A stretch of DNA of 64,000 bases from Trypanosoma brucei gambiense DAL972 (taxonomy: Eukaryota; Euglenozoa; Kinetoplastea; Trypanosomatida; Trypanosomatidae): positions 310,001 to 374,000 of the forward strand of contig NC_026736.1 in assembly GCF_000210295.1 (NCBI RefSeq), given 5' to 3'. How positions within the stretch are numbered: the stretch's first letter is position 1; every line of letters begins with the position of its first letter. Shown here one piece after another: positions 19,363-28,474 of this stretch. The notes below the pieces were generated by a model. The model searched no databases. It saw nothing but the letters and a program-made list of their open reading frames with translations, and had not been told where the DNA came from. The position numbers and the translations under genes were made by a program.

Positions 19363-21231
19363 TCACTCGTACACAATCTTTACGTAGTCAGTTTGCACAC
19401 CACATTCTACCATCAGTGGTTTCTGCATCCCTTGCGCCCCCTCTGTTGTCTCTCCATGTGACTCACGAGTTTCATATTGAAGCATTAGGGGGATTTCCGC
19501 TTTAGGCAAAAATAATGGCAGTGGCTCATTTCCAACTTCGCTATCCAAACAAGGTGTTGGCTTCCTCTCTTCTAGTTCACCCTTTGCGGTGTTATTTGCG
19601 ACCCAATTAACTCGAAGTTGTCTGGCTTGCGAATCTTTCCCTTCACGAGGTGTCAGCAGCGGTGTTGTCAGAACAGTGGATGGTCGCCGACGTTTCGGAA
19701 GCGTGGCTGCAGTAGGTAATATATCGGTAAAAAGACTTGCCTTCTTGAAACTACGCTGAATTGTTCGCACTACAGTCGATTCTAACAATTCCTCACATGT
19801 GGGTCGCTTCGCTGGGTTACGATGAAGCATGAGGCGCATTAGTTGAATCATCTCTGGAGGGCGAGCGTAGTGGGAACGGTTCTCCACTTCCAATACAACT
19901 TCACCATTAGACAAGCGCAGCGGCAGCGTACCGTCGAAGGCAAGATAGTGTAATATCATTCCGAGTGACCACACATCTGTTGCTTTTGTGTGCGAATATA
20001 TATATGACTCTTTCGTGCCCGGCACACACTCAAATAACTCTGGTGCCATGTACTCTACGGTTCCCGTTCCTCCCGTGCGTTCATATGACACCTCAGAAAG
20101 TAAAGCTGCAGTGCCAAAGTCGCTAACAAGAACACGTGGGACCTCCTCCGACCGACCTGTCAGCAGTAAATTTTGTGGCTTGAGGTCCCGATGGATGATG
20201 TTCTTTCGATGCAAATGCGCTGTCCCCGCAACGGCACTCAAAAAGAAGTACCATACGGCGATTGTTGGCAGAGCCGATCCGTGCCGCTCAAGGTACGAGT
20301 CAAGGGAACCTATAGTGGCATATTCCATAAGAATAAAAAGGCATCTTACGGGTGGCCCAAAATCAGCTATTTGCGCGGTATCTACCCAGCTATGCTTATA
20401 CTCCACCATGTTTGGGTGTTGTTTCACTTCCTCGAGAATACGCACCTCACTGAGTACTTTGTGCAAGTAACTGGTATTGTCTCCTACGGGAATTTTCTTT
20501 AAAGCAAAGTACCCCAACCCCACGCCTTCCATAACATGCTGACACAGATACACTCCACCAAAGGTTCCGCTTCCTAGTTTTTGTATTTCTCTAAAGTAAC
20601 GCTTATAATACCCCCAGTCACCGCTGGTATTATCACCCCGTGGAGGAGACGTTTCAGGTCCGCCGCCCCTTCTGCTGTTTTCATCTAACGCCGACGAAAA
20701 CACCGCTGTTGCTCCATGTGCCTCATCGGGTAGTTCCCACGTGTCCTCTTCTTCTTCTGTAACTCCCATTTTTCCTCTTATTTCATCTTCCGGGACATAT
20801 TTCTTCAAACCCTGTTCAGCCAACCGTTGCTGGAATTTAGCTTCAAGTGATGGACTGTCACATATGGAAAGCGGCCGACGAGTAACAGTCGCAGCAAGTG
20901 CACGGAAGTATTGTGGAGTTAGTTGTCTCTCCCCCACCGTTGGCGGTGCATCATCCATCTGATTTTCAGCGAGAGGCCGATGACATGTTGGGCAAACCGT
21001 GGGCACGGACAAGGGACCAAATGATGATTGACAAGAATTATAAAGGAATGGATCATTTTGTTTCATTGCTAATTTAAGCTCAAACTGTGGTGGAACTATG
21101 GCAAGCTCACCACATCCCGGAGAGTTACTGCGAACCAAAACTCCTCTGCTGTTGCTCCTGCTTCTGATACAAGGGCTAATGGAACCTTCACTCATAGTGG
21201 GTGTGCCATACCCCTCCCAATGGCCACTCAT
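19363..21231 (-). CDS. Iks1-like serine/threonine protein kinase
   Basis: This is a 622-residue kinase. The N-terminal 200 residues hold a CPTCHRP motif (80-86) and a YFRAL segment, followed by Ser-rich linkers. The kinase domain spans about 208-490: Gly loop GSGTFGGV (220-227), catalytic Lys245 (ALKK), HRDLKPQN (347-354), DFG (371-373) and APE (396-398). Two blocks point to the Iks1 family known from fungi: YYKRYFREIQKLGSGTFG, and KKIPVGDNTSYLHKVLSEV with an internal FGPP..CLFILMEY. All catalytic residues are present, so it should be active. The C-terminal 130 residues are disordered, with Thr-Pro sites. I chose the ATG at 21231; another lies 12 codons in. The substrate is unknown. Confidence 0.8.
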   Translation of the reverse strand: MSGHWEGYGTPTMSEGSISPCIRSRSNSRGVLVRSNSPGCGELAIVPPQFELKLAMKQNDPFLYNSCQSSFGPLSVPTVCPTCHRPLAENQMDDAPPTVGERQLTPQYFRALAATVTRRPLSICDSPSLEAKFQQRLAEQGLKKYVPEDEIRGKMGVTEEEEDTWELPDEAHGATAVFSSALDENSRRGGGPETSPPRGDNTSGDWGYYKRYFREIQKLGSGTFGGVYLCQHVMEGVGLGYFALKKIPVGDNTSYLHKVLSEVRILEEVKQHPNMVEYKHSWVDTAQIADFGPPVRCLFILMEYATIGSLDSYLERHGSALPTIAVWYFFLSAVAGTAHLHRKNIIHRDLKPQNLLLTGRSEEVPRVLVSDFGTAALLSEVSYERTGGTGTVEYMAPELFECVPGTKESYIYSHTKATDVWSLGMILHYLAFDGTLPLRLSNGEVVLEVENRSHYARPPEMIQLMRLMLHRNPAKRPTCEELLESTVVRTIQRSFKKASLFTDILPTAATLPKRRRPSTVLTTPLLTPREGKDSQARQLRVNWVANNTAKGELEERKPTPCLDSEVGNEPLPLFLPKAEIPLMLQYETRESHGETTEGAQGMQKPLMVECGVQTDYVKIVYE

Positions 21232-21566
21232 ACGCAGCTGTGAATGGTTCTACAGAAAAGGTGGTGAAAACGGAATGACAAGAAGATGTATCCCAATTTC
21301 AGCTTTTCAGTAATATTTCTCGCTTGTTTGAACTGCCTAACTTTGTCCCTATTATATCTACTTCGTGCATTGCATTTGGCATGCAAAATGGAAAAAAAAA
21401 ACGAGTATGTTATTTCTCTCTGAACAGGTTCGAACACGATTTTTTCTTTTTTTTCGCAGGGAAACGAATGGGAAAGCTTTAGCGACTTTCGATGCAACGG
21501 TTGGGAACCCCCTTACAACACTTATTGAATTGCAGTCTCCCCACCCCGCCATGTTAATGACTTTCA
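21232..21566. other. Short intergenic region
   Basis: This 335-base spacer between two genes contains a T-rich stretch at about 21438-21455 on +. On the minus strand it holds the pyrimidine tract and acceptor of the Iks1-like kinase. Confidence 0.5.
21250..21251 (-). promoter_or_regulatory. Candidate spliced-leader acceptor AG for the Iks1-like kinase
   Basis: The minus strand reads a pyrimidine-rich run (TTTTCACCACCTTTTCTGT) directly followed by AG, with the start codon about 18 bases downstream. It has the textbook layout of a trypanosome trans-splice site and supports the ATG at 21231. Confidence 0.5.
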
Positions 21567-23207
21567 TCACATGAAAGATGTAGCCAAGCTCATAGCCTTT
21601 GCCAGCGCAGTCATCTGAGCAAAGTAGTTAATCGTCCGTGCTTCCATTCCATATGGACAGTCCTCCACTTCTACGTCGGTACTTATACTCCTGTCTTCAC
21701 ATTTATTTTTTGCTCCATCACCTTCACCGCGTCCGCCACGTATGAATTGTTCCATAAGTGATAGCGGTATCATCTTCGTGATAGAGCACAATTCACGTGT
21801 ACGAACGTCGCCGAACGAGCGCTCGCTATCGACGGCACTGCGGCCGTCCGAAGGCGAAACCTCAGGATTGTGTAACACATGCGCAATAACCCACTCATCT
21901 GTATCCTCCACATACACTAATCGCCTTTGCACCCCAAATTTGTATCCTTTTCTCTTGCCTTGGTCAAGAGCCCATGTGATCCTCTCGTCAGCAGCAGATG
22001 CACTCTGCCACTGCAAAACAAATCCAACAACCGCATGATCAATCCGATACGGTGGCAATTCAGTCAAAAGCTGCAGCAACTCTTCACCTTCCTCTTTCAG
22101 TAAGCATAGGCAGGGTCCTTTTGCGGTTTCAACCACAGTGGCTGCCGGAAGAATCACGCTACTATGTGTCAGATCAGCACCAGTTTCAAATTCCTCAGAT
22201 AATTCTTCCTCCTCCTCACCGAAAAGAAAAGGAGTTGCAATAAATATGTACGACTCTTCTTGCACGAGAGAGATGTTTCCGGAGCCTTCCGCGCCTCGTT
22301 CCTTCGTCAACATAACCCGCAACTCGCAGGCAAGCAGCAGCCGCGCGAGAATCAACTCCACAGTTTCCACACTCCTCGTTCCACTACGATTCGGTCGTTG
22401 CTCCACAGTCTCACATGATGTGCATTCATCCTCTTCTTCGAGGAAAGTTGCCAGTGGCGCCATTTGATCACATGCCGCGCAGTACGACACAACAACAGGA
22501 CATGCAGCCGACCCTGCAGACGCAATAAAGCACGTGTGCCGCCCCTCACGATCCGCAGAACATTCAAGAAGCTCCTGCCGTGCCTCTGGCAGAGTGGCGG
22601 CCCCTTCCTCCAAAAAGTTTAGATATGCATTACGCCTATTCATATGTTCTGTGAAGTGACCCTGTACGCAATGGCGAAGGTCTGCTGCCTGTACATAGGG
22701 TTGACCTTGGCTGTTAGTATCCGTATCCGCACCAGTATCGCCGGTTTGCAGGCAGAAAAGGCAATGCACATGTGGTGGTCCTTGAAGTTTCTCTCCAACT
22801 GCTTTGCAGGCAACTGTCGGAAGCGATTTGGGATTCCCAATCACCTTCATCGCTCCCTCACGTACAAAGTGAACACACAAAGGTGGGTTGCAAAGGAAAC
22901 TGGACGTGACATTCGACTGAGAAACATCTTCACTGTTGCTCTCGTTCTGAACAAGTTGATCAAGTAGGCAACTAATGTCATCATTAGGACTTATTTCTGC
23001 TTCCACAGCTGTGCCTTCCGTTTCACTACCTTCACTACCCGCTGGTAAATTGAAGTAGTGGTCAACGTTCTTTATTCCGAGCTTTTCCCCCAAATGATAT
23101 GTGAGTTGAATGTATTGCCTTCCCGTCATGTATGTTCTTGCTTCCAGCGGTGTATCCAATACACCAAAAGGATCGATAACACTCAACGACTCAGGGACCG
23201 TTTCCAT
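21567..23207 (-). CDS. Hypothetical protein with clustered CxxC pairs
   Basis: The product is 546 residues from the ATG at 23207; the open frame continues upstream only to a GTG, so I used the first ATG. I do not recognise a family. The central part has pairs of Cys/His that could bind zinc: a CLFC pair, a nearby HC...H cluster, then CAAC and CTSC pairs, spread over about 130 residues. The rest is rich in Glu and Leu, with a long acidic run (EEEEELSEE) and a C-terminal half with alternating strand/helix character. There is no signal peptide, membrane span or catalytic motif. It may be a kinetoplastid-specific zinc-binding scaffold, but this is a guess from cysteine spacing. Confidence 0.7.
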   Translation of the reverse strand: METVPESLSVIDPFGVLDTPLEARTYMTGRQYIQLTYHLGEKLGIKNVDHYFNLPAGSEGSETEGTAVEAEISPNDDISCLLDQLVQNESNSEDVSQSNVTSSFLCNPPLCVHFVREGAMKVIGNPKSLPTVACKAVGEKLQGPPHVHCLFCLQTGDTGADTDTNSQGQPYVQAADLRHCVQGHFTEHMNRRNAYLNFLEEGAATLPEARQELLECSADREGRHTCFIASAGSAACPVVVSYCAACDQMAPLATFLEEEDECTSCETVEQRPNRSGTRSVETVELILARLLLACELRVMLTKERGAEGSGNISLVQEESYIFIATPFLFGEEEEELSEEFETGADLTHSSVILPAATVVETAKGPCLCLLKEEGEELLQLLTELPPYRIDHAVVGFVLQWQSASAADERITWALDQGKRKGYKFGVQRRLVYVEDTDEWVIAHVLHNPEVSPSDGRSAVDSERSFGDVRTRELCSITKMIPLSLMEQFIRGGRGEGDGAKNKCEDRSISTDVEVEDCPYGMEARTINYFAQMTALAKAMSLATSFM

Positions 23208-23922
23208 ATGAAATGATGTGCTTCGGTTCCACTTCGCTACCTTATCACAGGATGCTGCTAACTTTAAATAGTAGCAACCCGAAGCGGACACTTTAGTGGA
23301 GAAAGAAATGCACCGCCACACTCAATTAACATTGGGGGACGGAAAAAAAAAGGAAGTTTATTGCAACAAAACAAATGCTTCCGTTTATATACTAATCAAC
23401 CCTGTTCCCTTAAATCGTTATTTTTATTACTATTTCAAACATTATCCAAGTTGGCATGTTCACTCATTACACCTTTTCTCTCACAACACCCACCATTAGG
23501 CGAGGGATGTATTTTTGATCCAAAACACACCGTTGCAGAGGCAATTGAAAAAAGGTTAATGCATTGTATTGCTGCTAGTTTGCTTTTGCGGGGGACACGG
23601 ACACACATTTGCGGTAAATGGTACTACTCGACTCCGTCTCCAACTCTTCCTTTAACTCAAAACAATAACGCAATATCATATAGGAAGCCACTAGATCAAA
23701 ACAGCAGTGACGCACGTAATCCCCGCTAGGAGAAATTACAATGTACCACTTTTCCCGGATGTAGCCAATGAACAGATTTATACACAAATCCATACATACG
23801 CACAAACACACAGTCACGTACACAAATAAATAAGAGACCTGTGTACGCACGTGTGTGCGTGTGAGCGCATAGTGGACCAATAAATATTATCATGGAGACA
23901 GTGCACACATCTCTTTATCCTT
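23208..23922. other. Intergenic, UTR-like
   Basis: This 0.7 kb spacer has no supported gene. It includes an A9 run near 23343 and a GTGTGC-type repeat near 23850 on +. Confidence 0.45.
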
Positions 23923-25929
23923 TCATCTTTTCACAGTAACGGTCCGGAGTGTACGCAAACGATTGAGGGCAGCACCAATCTCTATGTGCCTTGTTGCTGA
24001 GGTGAACCCTCGAGGTAGATAACATGAGGGTGTTCGCAGTTCAAGTCGCTTGTCATGCTGGTGACTGCAGCATCCAGCGATCATAGAGGAGAAATTAGAG
24101 TTAAACTTTCCTCTTTGAATCTCGCACACGCCACCTGGAGAAGGTAATTGCGTTAGCGCACCACCCTTTGTCGTCATTTCAGGCACAATCCGCGGTTCCC
24201 CGTCGTACAGCAACGCGAGGCACTGAGCTATTGCATTTACTTGCCCCTCCTCAACAATCTGTTCCACCATCGAAAGGTCAATAGTTTCCTCCGAGAATCG
24301 GATAGATTCTGTACCAATGCCACTCACTTTGGTTCCTTCCCTGCCACGTCGACGGCGCACTGTTGTGAAGGAGCCGTCAGGATCAAAACACCGGTTCACG
24401 TCCGGTATGAACACGGAGGCGGTGTCTCCTGGAGGGTTTAGTGCCGGCAACGAGGAATTTGAGGCAATTTCTTTCGCTTCCTTTGTGCAATCAGAGATCT
24501 GGTAGGCATTCATGACGAGCACAACACGCGCCTGTGGAAAATACTGTCCGGATCCGCCAATAACCATGATGGAGGAAACCCCGTGATTCTGTGAGAGATC
24601 TGCTACGCGCTCCACGAAAGGCGTAATGGGTTCCTGTGCCCGCGGAACAAGCATTTGCATCAGCGCATCACGGTACATTAGATTAGTGGCACAGGTGTCT
24701 TCGTCGAGTAATAGTAACTGCGAACCCAACTCCAAAGCTTCCATGATGTTAGCTGCTTGACTTGTGCTCCCACTGGCGTCGGCTGTTACGAAGAAATTAG
24801 TGGTCTTCCCAAAAGGAAGATTGTTGATGAAGGGTGAAATATCCACGCCGTGAACCGAGCGCCTGTCCTCCGCACGGATTTTAACAGCTGTTGGGTCCAC
24901 CACAACATAGGTCCGACCGTCATCAGGCACGTGGTTATATATTCCCACCTCCAGAGCGCGCAGAAGCGTTGACTTGCCGTGAAAACCGCCACCCGCTATG
25001 AGGGTAAGCCCCGGTGGGAGGCCCATGCCAGTGATTGTTTTGCCACTGTGTGGTAGGGTGAATGAGCACTCAAGTGATTTGGGTGATTGAAATGGCACCG
25101 CATTATCTCGCAACGGCTTGTCGCTGTTACCGGCATCACGCGGAAGAATCGCACCGTTTGCAACGAAGGCAACATACCCGGCGCCCAGAAGGTTGGAGCG
25201 AAGTTCCTCTTGGTCATGTACGCATATGACGTGTTGGTGGAGATCTTCTTCGTTCAGCCCGACGACGCATTGTTCAAGGAGCGGGACGAGTTCATTGTAA
25301 AATATGTCGATAGCACCATGCCCATCAATACGTCGACCATGCCCCGGTAGCTTTACACGAGCAAATATCTCGATTTCTGCCTGCATACCGCTTTTCTGTT
25401 GATGCGCCTTGACAAGGCCAACGGTGCTACGCTCCAGCACGTGCTGCGATGGTCGAAGCACCTGCACAGCCCCACTCGTGCGGCGCGGTATACCGTTACG
25501 ATACCCGGCATGGAAGGAACGAAGAATAAAATCTTCGGCGGCAACGCGTCGGCACGGGTTCGCCGCCGCCAAATCTGTGGTTTGTAGCACCTTCTCTAAA
25601 GAAAATGTGCACGGGCACACCAAGCGCACCTGACTGCCAGGGGCAAAAGGATCAGACTGGATGGACAAAAATGTGCATCTCACATTTTCGGAAATTTGGT
25701 ACGTCTCATTTGTGAGGGAGCGCAGTTCACCGTAATTGTGTCCCTCTACTGAATGAAAGAAATCCATTAGTGGCGAGAACCCTGTGGAACCGGTGGAAAT
25801 GGCAGCTCCCTCATTATTTGAAGGCATGTGGCCACCGCGTTCCATTGGCGCATTGTTATGCCAATGGGAGTGTCCCCTTCCACCACCTCTACCACCACGG
25901 TAATGCCCGCCGTAGCCACGATGGTACAT
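23923..25929 (-). CDS. MRB1590: ABC-class ATPase, MRB1590 orthologue (mitochondrial RNA editing-associated)
   Basis: The 668-residue protein begins with an RGG-rich segment (residues 4-20), typical of RNA contact. It then contains the full signature of the 'ABC_ATPase' family (COG3044): a GMGLPPGLTLIAGGGFHGKS run whose Walker A is residues 313-321, an invariant block KIRAEDRR...VDISPFI, the ABC-signature-like SGSTSQA (386-392), Walker B LLLLDEDT (405-412), EPITPF and VIGGSG. In T. brucei the kinetoplastid member MRB1590 (name taken from locus Tb927.3.1590) is linked to the mitochondrial RNA-binding complex of the editing machinery and has a known ABC-ATPase structure; that is recall. All nucleotide-binding residues are intact. 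A strong T-tract at 26002-26024 followed by AG at 25978-25979 (minus strand) is a likely splice acceptor. Confidence 0.85.
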   Translation of the reverse strand: MYHRGYGGHYRGGRGGGRGHSHWHNNAPMERGGHMPSNNEGAAISTGSTGFSPLMDFFHSVEGHNYGELRSLTNETYQISENVRCTFLSIQSDPFAPGSQVRLVCPCTFSLEKVLQTTDLAAANPCRRVAAEDFILRSFHAGYRNGIPRRTSGAVQVLRPSQHVLERSTVGLVKAHQQKSGMQAEIEIFARVKLPGHGRRIDGHGAIDIFYNELVPLLEQCVVGLNEEDLHQHVICVHDQEELRSNLLGAGYVAFVANGAILPRDAGNSDKPLRDNAVPFQSPKSLECSFTLPHSGKTITGMGLPPGLTLIAGGGFHGKSTLLRALEVGIYNHVPDDGRTYVVVDPTAVKIRAEDRRSVHGVDISPFINNLPFGKTTNFFVTADASGSTSQAANIMEALELGSQLLLLDEDTCATNLMYRDALMQMLVPRAQEPITPFVERVADLSQNHGVSSIMVIGGSGQYFPQARVVLVMNAYQISDCTKEAKEIASNSSLPALNPPGDTASVFIPDVNRCFDPDGSFTTVRRRRGREGTKVSGIGTESIRFSEETIDLSMVEQIVEEGQVNAIAQCLALLYDGEPRIVPEMTTKGGALTQLPSPGGVCEIQRGKFNSNFSSMIAGCCSHQHDKRLELRTPSCYLPRGFTSATRHIEIGAALNRLRTLRTVTVKR

Positions 25930-26462
25930 GGATGTGGTTGAATGATTGATCGAGAGCGCGCTTCACTAAGCCTGGGGCTAAGCACTTTTCGGTGTGTCAC
26001 AAAGCAAAAAAGAAAAAAAAGGTACCGGAAAGAAAATAAATCGTATAAATGCGCAAACAGGGGGCCTCTACTTGTGTCCTGTGTCACCATTTCGATACCC
26101 TTCGCTCCCCAGTAACAACTTCCTTTTCCCCTTCTCTCTCTCTCTCTCTCTGACACACAAACACACACAACCAAACCGAGGTAGACAAAACAACGACAAG
26201 AGCCATTTATATCATCTTCGCCCGTTCTCTTTCAGCATCCCTTCATGTTTTGCGCGCTTAAGGGCCTCTACCGTCGCGGCGTAACTGCAGCATCTCCGAA
26301 AATTAAAAGGTCAGGGCAAGTTATGCGGCACCTCAGGGATTAAATAAAAATACGGGAGCTTTCGCCGAACGCTTTCGCCGCAAACACAAGTTCATATAAT
26401 GTACACTCATAGAAACATATGTGTAGGCCAAACGTTGAAGGCAAAATGCTTAACGACGTTCA
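25930..26462. other. Intergenic with CT/GA tract
   Basis: This 0.53 kb spacer holds a (TC)n tract at about 26133-26150, which reads as purines on the mRNA strand, and the polypyrimidine tract (sense) of the MRB1590 gene at 26002-26024. No gene was seen. Confidence 0.45.
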
Positions 26463-26771
26463 CTATTCGTTCTCCGACAAAACTTCTTTCATCCAACGAT
26501 ACGGCATATCTCCTTTCTTAACCTTTTCTTCAAATTCCTTCCGAATGGTACATGAGAGGTCCAAACCATTGTGAATTTTATTCACGCAGCGGTCAAGACA
26601 CGCCTTTTCACCAGGGTGGTAAGGAATGGAGTCTTCTCCGTAATGCGTAATGCAGCGGCGCATGCAATAATTAAATCCTTCGTTGGAAATTAACTGTTGT
26701 CGCTCCGCCAACACAACAACGTCGCGTTGCGCCATACCTGCAAGTTGCGGGTTCGTTTGAGGTGGCTGCAT
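26463..26771 (-). CDS. Small Tim chaperone of the mitochondrial intermembrane space
   Basis: The 102-residue protein has the twin CX3C signature of the Tim8/9/10/13 family: Cys36/Cys40 (CMRRC) and Cys58/Cys62 (CLDRC), separated by a 17-residue loop and flanked by amphipathic helices. Family members form hexamers that escort hydrophobic precursors from TOM to the TIM22 or SAM complexes, and are imported by the Mia40/Erv1-type disulphide relay. There is no presequence, as expected. I think of Tim9/Tim10, but the subtype is not assigned. The minus strand has a T11 tract (about 26790-26800) and a CAG ending only two bases before the ATG, implying an extremely short leader apart from the spliced leader. 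A second ATG lies at residue 13. Confidence 0.85.
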   Translation of the reverse strand: MQPPQTNPQLAGMAQRDVVVLAERQQLISNEGFNYCMRRCITHYGEDSIPYHPGEKACLDRCVNKIHNGLDLSCTIRKEFEEKVKKGDMPYRWMKEVLSENE

Positions 26772-27499
26772 ATCTGTATTTTTTATATTAAAAAAAAAAA
26801 TGTGCTCGGAACTGTAACTAATTCAACCCGTGTCGCTAGAAGTATATAAAAGAAATGTGCGAGAGAGGGTTGTTTTTACAACTTTCCCCTTACGTCAACT
26901 GCTGTAGCGGTCCAACTTCCTTCACTCTCGGACAACAAATGGGCCAATTAAACAAATGTAAACAACACCTAAAGAAACACGCCAAAGATAAATTTGCCCG
27001 TGAGCCGCCGTACACGAGCAACTGCAGCAATAAGTTATGAAAGTGATATGGGTTTAAAAGAAGTATAGTAAAGCAAGAGGTAGGATTTGTAACGGCAGCA
27101 GAAGTAATGATAAATAATAACATCAGCAGCGGAAATGACAGCAGTATTGACAACAATATTATGACAAGGGAAATAATAATAAATATGTCACGAAAAAAGA
27201 AAAACAACAGTCCTACAACAACTAAACAATATGATGAAAGGGTTTGAGGGGGTTCACCAAAGGTAATAAAGGTCATCAAATGAAGTTCTACCCTGTTTTG
27301 AGTGGCCAAAGAGCCTTCACCCTATCACTTGATATTCGGTACGCGTCGGTATGGGGTCAGAAATAAATAAATAAACAAGCACTAACAATAAGTTAAATCA
27401 CAGAGGGAGTAGAGGAAAAAAAAAAAGAGGGAAAGAGAGAGAGAGATAGAGAGATAGAGAGAGCAATCCGTGTCGCTTTATCACTTTCCCTCTTTTTTC
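26772..27499. other. Intergenic, AT-rich
   Basis: This 0.73 kb stretch has no convincing gene. A minus-strand frame (26890-27309) is rich in Ile/Leu because of TAA/AAT repeats and opens at TTG, so it is not called. A (GA)n tract lies at about 27427-27462. Confidence 0.4.
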
Positions 27500-27787
27500 T
27501 TACCGCAACAAAAAGGCGTCATAAATCCGCAACAGGACGCTCACAAAGAGTAAAAGGGAAAAAACACATAAACACACACAAGCATACAAGCGAGCAAACA
27601 GGTACAGAAGGGCAAAAATAAAAAGATGTAGTGCCACTTCCACCCACGCGTATATGTTAGCCAAAGAGAGGAAATAAAACCGATGTTGTTTTGGAGAGTC
27701 GCATAGGTGAAAAAGAAAACAAATTATCGGTAATATTGTGTACAAAGAGAACGCCAAACTGATTACAAATTCGTCTTTTCGTGTCAT
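27500..27787 (-). CDS. Possible small polytopic membrane protein
   Basis: This is a candidate only. The 95-codon ATG-initiated frame encodes a short polar N-terminus (MTRKDEF) and then three or four hydrophobic helices separated by polar turns (HLCDSPKQHRF, ANIYAWVE) and ends IYDAFLLR. Codon use is mixed rather than a simple repeat, unlike the TA-derived frame that continues upstream of the ATG to 28147. It fills an otherwise 1.7 kb gap between the small Tim and the kinase and lies on the coding strand. Against it: no obvious pyrimidine tract just upstream, and no family that I recognise. Confidence 0.35.
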   Translation of the reverse strand: MTRKDEFVISLAFSLYTILPIICFLFHLCDSPKQHRFYFLSLANIYAWVEVALHLFIFALLYLFARLYACVCLCVFSLLLFVSVLLRIYDAFLLR

Positions 27788-27899
27788 TTCGTGACGCACC
27801 GTTTCATTTACCCGATTCCCACTGCATCCTCCGTTATCTTTTTTTTGTTTCACCTCTTCCTTAAACCTAATATTGACACATGTGTATACCTTAATATAT

Positions 27900-27930
<31 letters not shown>

Positions 27931-28256
27931 CATATTTGTGAGGCATATATGGATGACATCTCATGGGATGCCGTGTTCGGAGTGTCTTACAAATATGCAG
28001 CAAAAACGAAAGAAAAGTCGAAAGAGGAAACGAAGCAGTCACGAAGTTAAATAAAAATAAAAAGAAGAGCAAGCAACGGTCTCTCTTTTCTTGGGAAGTC
28101 ACAAAACACGCCGGCACCCCCCCCCCAAAAAAAAGCAACAACTTCAATCAAAGGAAATCCTCATTTCGTCCTGAAGTGACGGCGCGACAGAGACCAAAGA
28201 CGGTAACAAACAAAAGTGGACGAAGAGCGCGACAAAAAATATATATATACACGTTT

Positions 28257-28291
<35 letters not shown>

Positions 28292-28474
28292 TATATATGA
28301 ACATACATATACAAACATACAAACAAACCCACTGGAGTAATTCTGTAGTGACACAACTACCATGTGCTCACTTTTATATCCTCTTCTTTATCCTTTACAA
28401 ACATGTTGATACAATAATTCGCCTCTTGCCGCTGCAAGTGCGCGACAGTTATTCGGTATTCCCCCCTCCCTGTA
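27788..28474. other. Intergenic with several AT microsatellites
   Basis: Contains AT arrays at about 27907-27930, 28239-28249 and 28261-28288, and a C-run at 28111-28126. No gene was seen. The left part would be the 5' leader of the candidate membrane protein; the right part would be the 3' UTR of the CLK-type kinase. Confidence 0.45.

Noticed and set aside
26890..27309. 139-codon hydrophobic minus-strand frame
   Set aside because: Opens at TTG; the hydrophobic part comes from TAA/AAT triplet repeats.
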